A program made the position numbers and the translations under genes. Below, piece by piece: positions 25,884 to 36,577 of a DNA stretch of 64,000 nucleotides (position 1 is the stretch's first letter; every line of letters starts with the position of its first letter). The stretch comes from Trichuris trichiura (lineage: Eukaryota > Nematoda > Enoplea > Trichinellida > Trichuridae): the NCBI GenBank assembly GCA_037903355.1, contig JBAJFE010000021.1, forward strand, positions 159,345 through 223,344, given 5' to 3'. Below the pieces are notes generated by a model. That model saw only the letters and a list, made by a program, of their open reading frames with translations, searched no databases and was not told the DNA's origin.

Positions 25884-27770
25884 ATGGACGCTTTTTCAGC
25901 GGAAGGTGAGCATCCAAGAAGCGACCAAACGCCTTTACAGAAGTTGGATCAGAAAGTGTTTTATCTTGTTTCTTTTTTTTTTACAGATTTGACCCAGGAT
26001 GAACTGGAGCTGCTTGCGGAAATCCGCAAGCGTAAGGCAGAGCTCATTGAAGAAATTGAGGTAGGCGTTTATAACGTTTTGCCATTCCACAGACCGAGTT
26101 CACTACGCGCGCTAAGTAAGCGTCACGTTATTACCATGCGCGTAGGAGAACACGGCCTAATACTCTGGTCGAATCGTCTCGCTTTTGTCCTGTTCAGTTA
26201 CTTAGTTGCATGCAGAAATTGGACGTTTGCTTTTTGTAGCAAATTCGAGGTGAACTTGCCGAGGTACAGATGGAAATTGAAAAGTTGGAATTGATGGACG
26301 AAGAGTAAGTTGCCAACTGTCCCGCCGTTTAGGCTTTCAATGACTTGCTCTTTGAGGCGTGTGAATTCAAAGGCCAAACAGCTGCTTATTGGGAAAAAGA
26401 AGTTCAACTTAGATCCAAAAAAAGGCATAGAATTTTTGATAGAGCACGGCTTGCTTGGAGAAACACCCGATCAGGTTGCCGAATTTCTTTTCAAAGCGGA
26501 AGGCTTGAGTAAAACTTCCATTGGCGAGTATCTTGGCGATCGAGACGACTTCAATCGATCGATTCTTCAAAAGTTCGTCTTTCTACACGACTTTACAAAT
26601 ATGGATCTCGTTCAGGCACTCAGGTTAGTATTACCGTGCCTGCTTTTTTTTCTGTTCCTCAGCTTCTCTATCGAACATGATGATCAAACTTTTATTCCAC
26701 CAAATGTTCCAATGAGGACATCCCTTGGCTGACTGACGTTTGCTAACGATAACCTGAATGGCCTTTTTCCCAAAGGTTTTTTAAATTTCAACAGATGACT
26801 TTTCAGACAATTACTATGGAGCTTTCGTCTGCCGGGAGAAGCGCAGAAGATCGATCGTATGATGGAATGTTTTGCCACGAGGTACTGCGCTCAAAATCCT
26901 AACCTTTTTAAATCGCCAGGTGAATATATACACATACTTTTATTTTTCATCTTACCTTGATGCGCTCATCAGATGTTTGCTACGTCGTAAGTTTTTCTAT
27001 AATTATGCTGAATACCAGCCTGCACAATCCCAGCGTAAAAGACAAACCGACCCTGGAGCAATTCATCTCGATGAATCGGGACATTGACGAGGGTCGAGAC
27101 TTGTCAAGGGATCTTTTATCGGTAAGGAAGAAAGGCTAGCAGTGATGCTGCGTAGTTGGCACGATTGTACATTGTAGAAATTCTACGAGAGCATAAGAGC
27201 TGAACCGTTCAAAATACCGGAAGACGGCGGCAAAGATCTGATGCACACCTTTTTTAATCCGGACCGCGAAGGTTGGCTTTGGAAGCAAGGCGGACGATAC
27301 AGGTCCTGGAAGCGTCGCTGGTTTGTGCTCAGCGACAATTGCTTGTATTATTTTGAAAACACCGGTGATAAGGAGCCCCGCGGTATCATACCGCTTGAGA
27401 ATGTGCAGGTTCGTCAAGTAGTAGACAGAACCAGAGCTTACGGGTTTGAAATTTATTCCACCAACGCGGGATTGATCAAAGCGTGCAAAACCGACTCGGA
27501 CGGCAAAGTGATCGAAGGTAGCCGGTTGCCCATTTCTATTCGCCCAAATGCTTTTGCCTTTTATAGGAAAGCACAATTCATATCGTATGGCCGCTTCGTC
27601 GGCCGAAGAAAGAAACGCTTGGATAAATGCGCTCGAGTAAGTCGCAATTCATTTCGACGTTACGTTGAAGTCACTTTTTCAGCGCAAGTATCAACTGCTG
27701 CAGTCCTTTTCAGGACATTATTCAACTGAGAAAGCGACGAGTAGTCGGCGATTCGACGACGGCCTTCTAA
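25884..27770 (+). CDS. cytohesin-type ARF guanine-nucleotide exchange factor
   Basis: Nine exons give 403 residues, the normal cytohesin length: 25884-25905, 25987-26060, 26240-26304, 26333-26623, 26807-26919, 26973-27121, 27178-27517, 27567-27636 and 27683-27770. Residues 8-60 form a coiled coil that starts [10 protein letters not shown]. The Sec7 domain (about 70-250) has the catalytic glutamate finger in [11 protein letters not shown] (Glu162) and the [13 protein letters not shown] signature. The PH domain (about 263-385) has KRRWFVL and the [19 protein letters not shown] block. The loop before KRRWF has two glycines (QGGRYRS); in vertebrates the diglycine form prefers PI(3,4,5)P3. A short polybasic tail (LRKRR) follows. 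The protein would load GTP onto ARF at the plasma membrane. Introns are 28-183 nt. The 28-nt third intron is unusually short, so that junction needs a transcript. Confidence 0.93.
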
Positions 27771-27870
27771 CGAGGTCCATTTTTTCACCTTTAGTCTCTT
27801 CACCTCATTCCGGGTGGCGTTGTAAACAATCTTGCGCCATTAAAAATTCCTTCGCATTTTGTTTATTTCT

Positions 27871-28164
27871 TCAGGCTGAATTGTAATGGCCGGAAAATGA
27901 CGGCTGATTTTGTTGCAGTATTACAATTCGTCTGCTAAAGCAGCATATAGAGATCGTTGCTGTTGCAATCACTAGAAGCGTGAATACGGTAGTCAATACT
28001 GCTAGAATCATGCCGGTTGGTGTATGTTTCGAACTATCCAATTCAACGTGGTTGGTACTGAAGTTCTTCTCAACGCTACCTGTGTTGTTATACGGGAATA
28101 GGCTTTCGTTGTTTCCAGACGACGTCGCCGTAAGTAGAATAAGGACGACCAGCGCGTACGTCAT
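27871..28164 (-). CDS. small type I membrane glycoprotein, unknown family
   Basis: One exon encodes 97 residues. The N-terminus MTYALVVLILLTATSSG is a good signal peptide. A short luminal part carries three N-glycosylation sequons (NES, NNT, NFS). A second hydrophobic segment (about residues 52-76, with VFTLLVIATATISICC) is followed by a short tail with RR. AATAAA lies on the minus strand at 27862-27867, directly after the stop, which supports the 3' end. The gene converges on cytohesin with only 100 bp between the stop codons. I do not recognise the family. Confidence 0.6.
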   Translation of the reverse strand: MTYALVVLILLTATSSGNNESLFPYNNTGSVEKNFSTNHVELDSSKHTPTGMILAVLTTVFTLLVIATATISICCFSRRIVILQQNQPSFSGHYNSA

Positions 28165-29469
28165 CAGCGATGTGACTGTTTCGTTTACAAGACGAGTGGG
28201 GAAGTCGAGTAGACGAATAGTTTAAAGGTCACCTGAATATCTTTTAACTTACTGTAGGCTGACAGGTCACAAAGCCAACATTTCTTTAAACAAACTAACG
28301 CCGCGTTAGACAAGCCATTATCTGCTCACGAAAATGAACGCCGACATGTATATTGTTGAAAGAAAAGAAATACTGCTAAACATGTTATCCCGCCATAGGT
28401 TTCCAAGCGAATTTGCCTAGTTTAGGAGTCCCACTTCAGACCGTAAGCTTAACTACTACTGACTGTAATAAGAATTGGAATTGCAGCTTAATTTCTATTG
28501 GCTTTTAAAGTGAGCGTTCAGCGATATTGAAACAGATCGATTAGCAAATGACTGTCAACAAAAGCGCGAGCAATGCGCGAAGTAGAAACTGAAGGAAAAC
28601 GTGAAGCTTTGTCGTTAGCTTTTTCGGGCATTGATGACGTCATGAAAGCAGCCTTGAAAGGCCTTATTAAATATTGATTATGCAAAATGTATAGGAATCA
28701 ACGGTCTTTTCGTTCAACTTTTAAATATAACAAATTGTGGCTGTTCCAGTTAGAAAATGCTTCAATGGTTGCTTTGTGAAGTCGGGGTTACGTTTCGACT
28801 GAAACTCACACGCGCGCACACATCAATCTTATAAATTCCTAACTTGAATGGACAACTGTTGTCCCTTAACTCTACGTCACAATTACGTATTCTTATTTTA
28901 AACTTAAAAGGTAGACAGAGAGGACGGAAACGCTTTAAGTATTACAATATATAAGCTTGGTTTCTTCTCTTCTGTAAATGCTTAACGGAACAAGCTGAAA
29001 ACTATACATCTGAAAGTTTACCCAACAAGGAGGCAGACGAGGAAATCTGAGCTGCTTAAAGTTGAAGTAAACAAAACATCCATTCAACATTGTACAAATG
29101 ATTAGCAGGCACGTCATTGAGAAGACTATACGTATCGTTGGCAATTTGCCAAGCAAAAGCAGAGCGCAGCAATTTGAAAGCTTGTAAGCTCAGCAGCAGA
29201 ATGTCGTAGCCAAATTTATCCAAAGCCACTGAAATCTCAAAGAATCAAGAATAACGGCAATTCAGATCATCAACTGAACTAAGCAACCTCTTATCTCTCA
29301 ATTCGTAACCGGCTATTGTACTATTGCATTGTTTGCATATTAAAATGGGACGACCAAAAGAACATACCGTATTGGATGTCAACGCCGATAAGCGGACGAG
29401 CTTTGCAACGTTCGCCTGAGCAAATACGTCCGTAATATAAAGACAACGAATGCAGCTTTGCGTCAACCA
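28165..29469. other. intergenic or uncertain
   Basis: No confidently supported gene. A minus-strand pair of spliceable segments (29368 to about 29466, and 29056-29228) is described among the findings. Confidence 0.4.
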
Positions 29470-30639
29470 ATGGCTCTACTGTTGTTCAGCATTGCATTGG
29501 CGCTTAGCGTGACCACCATTACTACCGTGTCGGTAAGAATGCTGCACTAACTTGGACGAATAGAGGGAGAGACTAAAATGAAATAAAACCATTGGTTGTA
29601 GAAAAAAATATATAAATATGAATATTCATACAGCATAGCGTAAAGGTGCTAGGGAATTTCAGGCGGTAAAATGCGGCCGGCCGGCTGTAAATCCAAACTT
29701 CAACAGCCTAAACCGCATTGTCGGCGGAGGGGTCGTTCTACCTCATTCTCAACCTTGGATGGTCCATATACGAGTCCGAATTGGACATCTTACCGGAACT
29801 TGCGGCGGAACGTTGATATCTCCAAAAAGCGACTCGAAAAGCAACTTGGTACTAACTGCAGCTCATTGCTTCCAAGTTGGGTAAGCATTAAACGGTGTTG
29901 ACCATTACCGAAAAAGTTGACTTAAAGGAAGCACCCCGTCCCGCCCTCCAATGTATCCGTTGTCATTGGCGGGCACGATATGAGCAAGCAGAGTGAACCC
30001 TACAGGGAAGAAGTTAAAGTAGAACAAATAGTTACTGACAATTACGATCCAAAAACTCAGCAAAATGACATAGCAATTTTGGTGTTGAAAAAAACCTTTA
30101 AGTTTAACGACAAAGTACAGCATACTTGTTTGCCGAGAAAGAAGCTCGACAAGGTTCAATGCTACGCTGTCGGATGGGGAGCCACACAGAGTTTGTGAAT
30201 ACTCGTAAGAACTTTGTGTCAACAGAACCGCTTTCTTTCTTTCAGAAGACGGCGAGGATAGCCCCCTGCTGAGAGCCGTAGCTGCTGATATTCTGGAAGA
30301 CAAGCTTTGCCGGATGCCACACTTCGATAAAGATAAACAGTTTTGCGCGGGCACATTGACGGGAGGCAAAGACTCCTGCCAGGTAATTAAATAATAATAT
30401 ACGAAGGAAACCGCAACATGAACAAATTGAAAATAGTGCGTCTAATGTAAAAAGACACTTTCTTCCAGGGCGACTCCGGAGGTCCGTTGATCTGCACCCC
30501 TAACGGATCGAAGTACATACAAGTTGGAATTATAAGTTTCGGCAAAGGATGCGGTAAAAAGAATCAAGCTGGATTTTACACCAAAGTGGCAGCCTACGAA
30601 AAATGGATTGAAAAAGTTGCCAAAAAGTATGCTGACTAA
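29470..30639 (+). CDS. secreted trypsin-like serine protease (S1)
   Basis: Five exons give 283 residues: 29470-29532, 29663-29880, 29928-30190, 30246-30382 and 30469-30639. Residues 1-21 are a clean signal peptide ([13 protein letters not shown]). The activation site is R39-IVGG. The catalytic triad is complete: His89 in TAAHC, Asp141 in NDIAIL and Ser230 in GDSGGP. Asp224, six residues before the serine, is the S1-pocket Asp189 equivalent and predicts cleavage after Lys/Arg. The donor of exon 3 (A|GTTTGT) is weak, but the join keeps frame and an in-frame stop follows directly without splicing. AATAAA is at 30705-30710. The mature enzyme would be extracellular, either digestive or excretory/secretory; the sequence alone does not decide which. 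Confidence 0.93.
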
Positions 30640-30704
30640 AATGAACTTGTCCTTATTGGTTCGTTCGGTACGTCAAAAAATAACTTGAATTAAAAAGCGT
30701 TAAA

Positions 30705-30710
30705 AATAAA
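30705..30710 (+). terminator. AATAAA poly(A) signal of the protease gene
   Basis: Canonical hexamer 66 nt after the protease stop codon. Confidence 0.7.
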
Positions 30711-30751
30711 GTATACGATCACTAATACGCTCTTGCGCGTACGAGACAGCT

Positions 30752-31033
30752 TTAAATAAGATGGAAAAACGCGAAGGAAAAATACTTTTCGTACGGATAA
30801 ATTACTTGCTTGGCTATTTGCTCTACAACAGCGAGGGCGGCAAACTTGTTGCTCTTGGCCAGCAAAGTTCGTAAGCAAAAAACGTCGCCCGCAAGTGACT
30901 TAACATAGCCACGACAGATTCGAGCTACTAAGCGTAGCAGATTTAAAAAAGTGACGTCATTTATTTCTAATAATTTTTCCCTTACAGAAACAGGGTAACA
31001 AAAAGGCTGCGACTGGGATTCAGATGATGGCAT
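30752..31033 (-). CDS. small ORF, possibly a CENP-S/MHF1-like histone fold
   Basis: The ATG at 31033 opens 93 residues, convergent with the protease gene. The middle part (VTFLNLLRLVARICRG, then AGDVFCLRTLLAKSNK) recalls the CENP-S pattern, where ELTF begins a long helix and a short T-x-DV-x-LL-ARRSN strand/helix follows. The match is short and made by eye. The first histone-fold helix would have to lie in an unplaced upstream exon, and an in-frame ATG also exists at 31120. No AATAAA was seen downstream. The frame may also be fortuitous. Confidence 0.3.
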   Translation of the reverse strand: MPSSESQSQPFCYPVSVREKLLEINDVTFLNLLRLVARICRGYVKSLAGDVFCLRTLLAKSNKFAALAVVEQIAKQVIYPYEKYFSFAFFHLI

Positions 31034-31120
31034 TTTATGTTTGTCCAGTATATTGGATAAACGTGAAACGGCGAAGATTTTGAAGCAGACCGAATAGAAG
31101 AACAAAACATCTATTTGCAT

Positions 31121-32585
31121 TTGTAATAAATACTACTGCAAAGCGTGCCACCACAACTGCTGAACATTATAATTTTTTGAGCACATTCAAAGAAGCTTTG
31201 GCAAAACACCTTTCGATAATTGTTGAAACCCTTGTTAGGGAACTGACCAAATTAGAAGCAAATCAGAAGTTCTTGCAAGATAAAAAACAGCGAACAGCAA
31301 AGGGAAAATAAAATTTTATCAAACGACACACTTTTGTCGGATACGACAAACGGGAAACTTCATAAGGTATTTTTCTGCTACAAATGATCAAATATATTCA
31401 ACCTAATTCGATTGGGTCAGTAACACTTAGGCAAAAAATATGGAAACGTCTACGTACTACGCGACCACTTGTCGATTATAAGTTAGGAAAATAAATGGTC
31501 GAAAAATGAAATACAAACACAAGCATGTAGATCACAACTGCAAAGCAGTTTACATTTGTAAATTAAAAAAAGTAGGAGATAAACAAAACGAAACAAATCA
31601 ACACACCATACCGAAAAGCCTAGAATGAAACGCTTGCAACGATGACAACGACGATGCTGTATTGCTTTTTTAATTTGGCTCTGCCGTAAACGCAGCCAAA
31701 GTGAAAATACAGTAAAAAATACGCAGGTAAGTTATTTCGAAACGGCTAGAGAAAAGAGAAGCATGCTGCACGAATGCTACGCGGGTAACAATAACATTTT
31801 TGTGCACTTTTGAGAATGCTACTCAAAGTTTCACAACCAATCGGATTTTGAACATCAAATGTCATTACGAAGACGTAGGCGAGCTGACGAATGCTTCCGA
31901 TTTTCTAGACATGAAATAGCCGCTGCAAAGAAAACTGCAAAAGCTTTTTTGCTCAACCAGTAGAAGTCAACAAATTTACAGTTAATGAACTTATCGACTT
32001 TGCTGCCTAAATGGCCTGCACTGAGAGCAACGTGCGGAGCCTTCTGACAAGGCAGGTCTTAACAGTATCAGAGAAACTTGATTGACGAAGACGTCAAGAT
32101 TTGAATCGGTTGACGAAAATACAAGGCTATACTGTACACTAGTACCTGACAATCCGTAGAAATTAGCAACTTCATTTTTCCATGCTACATTGGAATTCGG
32201 GCTCTGATATCGTTTTAGCCGCTTAAAAATAAACTAAACGTACCAACTGTGGTAAAAATAGTGCTTGAATATTAATAAAGGATCGGTATGAAAAGTTGAC
32301 GAGTTTATTCGCTCATAGTTGGATTACAGAAATGCGACGACAGATATGATGTGTTCATGGGCAGATGAACGTATCGTCATCCAAATTTTTAACCTATAAA
32401 AGCCAAGGAAAGCCCCGTAACGCTACGAAGTTTAGTATTTCCTATTTCGGCATTTATAACACTAAGTAACGATCATATGCGTTTATTAGTGGCCAAACCG
32501 TCCTAGCTATCTTCGGAACACTTCAACTTTTTAGGGGCTAAACTAAGAAGTACCTACAATTTTTGAATTCGATTTCAACGAGAAA
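31121..32585. other. intergenic, AT-rich, nothing recognised
   Basis: No open frame with supporting signals. It lies between the protease/small-ORF pair and the U1 gene. Confidence 0.5.
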
Positions 32586-32747
32586 CAGGGGACGGCGCGA
32601 ACGCAGTCCCCACACTCAAAAATTACGCGGCCGCTCACCCCTTGTCGGGGTGGCAACGGTGCTCAGCGACGTCGCAGTGCAATGACTACGCCTCACACCG
32701 GGAACCTCGCCTTCGTGATCACGAGAATTCCCCCGCCAAGTAAGTTT
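32586..32747 (-). ncRNA. U1 spliceosomal snRNA
   Basis: The 162-nt length matches U1 (164 nt in human). From the 5' end come AAACTTACTTGGC (the 5'-splice-site recognition end), stem-loop 1 with the U1-70K loop GATCACGAAGG, and stem-loop 2 with the U1A-binding loop ATTGCAC. A third stem (CACCCCGACAAGGGGTG) follows. Next is a canonical Sm site AATTTTTGA, then stem-loop 4 GGGGACTGCG-TTCG-CGCCGTCCCC and the end CTG. All diagnostic elements are in order. The recognition end reads ACUUACUU where ACUUACCU is standard, a change at nucleotide 9. The RNA would act in the nucleus in 5'-splice-site selection. A 102-codon frame on the opposite strand over this gene is a shadow. Confidence 0.93.
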
Positions 32748-35539
32748 AAACATTATCCGCAACATCGAAGTTGTAAAGACATGGCAACACTGAGGGAATG
32801 GGTTCACGGTTTTAAAAAATTCGATGCCTTAAGCAAGCAATGCAAAAGGCAGCACCCGTTTAAAAGTGTCGATTCTGTAACTGTTGGCCAGTTTAACTTC
32901 CACCCTGCTAGATGCGGGCTTACGATGAAACCGCCTAAACAAAAACCCCATTATTCGCACATTCAATCCCTCCTAAAAGCAACGCATTGAAACGTACTAA
33001 CGTTAAGGTACAAAAAAAGAACAAAGCAAGCGCGGCGGGGTTGCGAATAAGGAACTATTGGACGTTTATAAAAACTAATAATTGCAAAAAAGAGCTTTTT
33101 TCAAAATGCATCCCGAATATTTGAAAAACATTCCTTGAAAGGTAAAAACAAAAGGATACGCTGCTATAAGCGTAATGTTTAGTCTGTATACTTTGCATTC
33201 AAGCTGAAGCTGAACAAAAATCAACTCTATTTTCGAAAACAACTGTTGGAAAAGAAAAATTACTTGCAAACTCCCCAATCCGCGATTGAACACATTATTC
33301 TGCCCCTTCTTCGTATAGTGGAGTATTAGCTTTGAAAACTAAGGCTGCTTAAATGTAGGACCGGTACGATTTTGAAAAAAAAAATCAACGACAACTTCTT
33401 TCCTCGTAGGGTAGCAGGTTGCAACTTAGTTTACTTATAAACGCATTATTTTCATCTCATGAAAGCCAATAGAATTTACGGCAGCGTTTCCACCTTCGGT
33501 TAAACTAAAGTATACCTGATTATTACAGTATGCACTTAGAGGAACAGTATGCACTGACAGTTGTTTTGATACGAGAGTTTCAGTTAGTCCGCGTCGTCAC
33601 AAACGTCCTATACAGAGAACTAGTGATACTCCCGCCTACTGTACATCCGTTGTCAAGTCAGTTTGGCTACGTGGGCTTTACATCTTTTCTACTACACGTA
33701 CTGATAAAAATAAGAATATTAAAAGTGAAAACTATAGAGATGGCTAATTGGTATTTTTAACTAGAGCGGGAAGTGGAAAAGGAAACCTGACCATCGAAAA
33801 CTTACGCGAAACGTTAGCCAACAAAAAATGACGGTACCCATTATTTTGCTTTTGCAATTTGTTGCATGATGATCATTAGAAATGCAAATAAGTAAACTAA
33901 TGACAAGCACAACAGATAGTAGCGTAATGTAGCTCAAAGGTGATAAATATTGATGTAGCATTTCGCTTAACTTACTGTATCAAGACTGATGCTTTGACGG
34001 CTTTGTCTGTATGTAGACCACTGCCACAAGAAACTTACTATTATATGAAGAAAGATCCTTTTGTTGAGACTGCAACCGTCTGAACGTCATTTAGGGATTT
34101 TTGGACGCCATGTTATACAAATGAAAACTTACTAGTTACGCACTTGCTAAGAATCAAAGACCTGTAATAAAAATAAGGTCTTACTTTGTCCTTCACAGCT
34201 TTACTGTTCTAAGGTTGACCAAGAACGTAACTGTCATAGGTGAGCATTAGATGCCGCTGTTACTTGGCCATTGAAACGAAAGCATACAATAAAGAAAGGA
34301 GAGAAAGCTTACTTTGCAAATTTTTTTGCAAAACCTACTTCGAGGCACAATTCCCAACAAGTTTACTGCTTTGCACGGAACCTGTCCGAGCGCGAAACGA
34401 GAGACAAATAAACGCCCCATTGGCTATACAACCTGTCAAATTCGCAACTTTAAGAAAAGGAACTTCAACCGTACAACAAAAGCCGAAAGAAACTACTTTT
34501 GCTTTATGACATCGTCATGACGGCCGAAGCGTCAAGATGGTCCGCGAACCTAAGACGAACCAATTCCTGGAGCAAAGTGTTCCTCTCATCCGTGCTTACT
34601 TGCAACAGCGTATGCATTGAATCACGCCCAACTTGCCGTATTCGGTTCGCAGTTTCGCTTTATTTTGCCGTGAAAATCTCAGCAATGCGCAACTTACGCA
34701 ACAACTCACTTTCAATGGGTCGACACGAAAAGGCATTGACAAAGGAGAAGCTATGAATAACAAAAGAAAGGAAAGAAGACATATTTCCGGCGAGCGAAAC
34801 AACCCGCAAACACAAAGTTGTCATCTACTTTCTTTTCGTTTCTGGTCGCTTATCGGCTTCACTTGCTGCCACACACTTCAACTCTTCTCGCGAACGTACG
34901 AAATACTTCAAAGTTGATTGTACCCAACAATGTAAACACAAGTTCCAATTTAACTACAGTAAGACACATGACGACAAATAGTGATTCGCATGTTGGAATA
35001 ATTTGTCAAAGGAAAAATTGGTTGGAACGCTTTAGGGGATAAAAAGTTGCGTTGCTTGGTCTCTTGACCGCAGTTTAGTTTAAAAATAATATTGCTGGAA
35101 AGTACGTAGAACCTGAGAAAGCCTTAATTTCGATCGGATAAATGGCTGTCCTTCGATGCATTTGCCTTCCATTAATTTCTATTAAGAACGACCCTGATAG
35201 CACTCATTGGTGCTAATAAGCTTTGGCCTACAAGATGTTGACCAGTCAGAAAAAAAATAAACTATAAATTTTTCAAAGGACCTTGCGTGAAATCAAGTGA
35301 AGCGAGTTAGGTTTTTCGAATGTCTTACCAGGCTTAACCGTGCAAGGATGGGGTTAATCTCGGCTAAAATTCGCAATTGAACCTGACTATCATTATGATA
35401 TGTAAGTCGCAGTTTCTTTCGTCATTCTTTCGGCTGTCGCTTTCTACTAATGCGTTGTTTTTTCGTGTTTGTATATTTTTGAACAAAATCTTTCTTAGCA
35501 AGAGAGGCCTTGAGTTATTTTTGCTTTTGCTATTCCGGA
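32748..35539. other. intergenic, no supported gene
   Basis: It contains the U1 upstream region and the region upstream of the sugar kinase. Short minus-strand segments around 34504-34800 have GTAAGT/GTAAGC donors and can be spliced in more than one frame, but none gives a recognisable product. Confidence 0.4.
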
Positions 35540-36577
35540 ATGGCTTTTCTAAATGAAGAGCCCATTTTTGCTGGCGTAGACGGCGGTGCATCGAAAACAA
35601 CGCTGGTGCTGATGAATAGCGAAGGAAATGTGCTTGCCGAAACTGTTGGTCCCGGCACGACCACATTCGTAAAGCCAAGAAGTGAAGTTTATCGGGTCTT
35701 TCTACTTCTGCTCAAAAGCGCTATGGAACAAGCCGGTCTGTCGCCGGATACAAAGCTAACTAGCCTAGGATTGGCCGTAAGTGGCGCCGAACACGATCCG
35801 CAAAATGCCGCCTTTGTTGCTCATTTTCAACAGTCGAATCCAAAAATTGCCAAACACGTAGTTCTTATGTCCGACTCGGATGGTGCCTTAAGTACAGCTT
35901 TCGACAACGGAGGTATCGTTTTAATTGCGGGAACTGGCTCCTCCTGCAGATCTTTATCTCCTGACGGTAATAGATACGGTTGCGGTGGTTGGGGACATTT
36001 GATTGGCGACGACGGATCCGCCTATTGGATAGCCGCACGCGCCATAAGGAAAGTGTTCACCCTGAAGGAACAGTTCGAAACGTCGTCAGGCAACGGGCAA
36101 CTGTTGGCGCAGCAAATGCGCGATCATTTCAACCTGAAATGCGACGAAGAGATTTTGGATTATTTGTACGAGAATTTTCAAAAGGCAAAAATAGCATCCT
36201 TTTGCAAACGGTTGTCGCAGGTAAACGATCCAGTTGTTCAACAATTGTTTGCCGATGCTGGCAGAGCTTTGGCATGTCACGTTCGCGCCGTAGCGACTCG
36301 TTGGCAGGTGGAAAAATTTGGATCCGATTTTCGGTTGCCCGTTCTGCTTATCGGATCTGTCTGGAACAGTTTCGACTTGATGCAACCAGGCTTCATTGAC
36401 GGCTTGCGGGCTAAAGACGTAGGCGAGTCGCAAATTAAAAACGTTGACCTATTCAAGTTGACAGTATCGCCGGCAGTCGGCGCTTGCGTATCAGCTGCTA
36501 AAGTTGGCGGATATTACATACCATTAGAAAAGGAGAAATGCAGAAAACTTTTCTGTGCTCTTCAGATGGATAATTGA
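35540..36577 (+). CDS. NAGK: N-acetyl-D-glucosamine kinase
   Basis: A single exon of 345 residues, the family length. It converts N-acetylglucosamine to its 6-phosphate with ATP in the cytosol, a salvage step after glycoprotein or chitin breakdown. Motifs of the BadF/BcrA/ROK-like sugar-kinase fold are the first phosphate loop VDGGASKTT (residues 13-21), SDSDGA (111-116, with the catalytic-type aspartate), the GTGSSC loop (131-136) and GGWGHLIGDDGS. The Met at 35540 is used because it aligns with family N-termini; the frame is open 30 nt further upstream without another ATG. It is unusual here in having no introns, which could mean a retroposed copy, but nothing in the frame is broken. Confidence 0.93.
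   Translation: MAFLNEEPIFAGVDGGASKTTLVLMNSEGNVLAETVGPGTTTFVKPRSEVYRVFLLLLKSAMEQAGLSPDTKLTSLGLAVSGAEHDPQNAAFVAHFQQSNPKIAKHVVLMSDSDGALSTAFDNGGIVLIAGTGSSCRSLSPDGNRYGCGGWGHLIGDDGSAYWIAARAIRKVFTLKEQFETSSGNGQLLAQQMRDHFNLKCDEEILDYLYENFQKAKIASFCKRLSQVNDPVVQQLFADAGRALACHVRAVATRWQVEKFGSDFRLPVLLIGSVWNSFDLMQPGFIDGLRAKDVGESQIKNVDLFKLTVSPAVGACVSAAKVGGYYIPLEKEKCRKLFCALQMDN

Noticed and set aside
32682..32990. 102-codon plus-strand ORF
   Set aside because: It lies antisense to the U1 snRNA gene, and its open frame is explained by the structured RNA sequence.
34504..34900. Minus-strand segments with good donors that splice in several frames
   Set aside because: Different splice choices give different short peptides, none recognisable, so no gene can be called.
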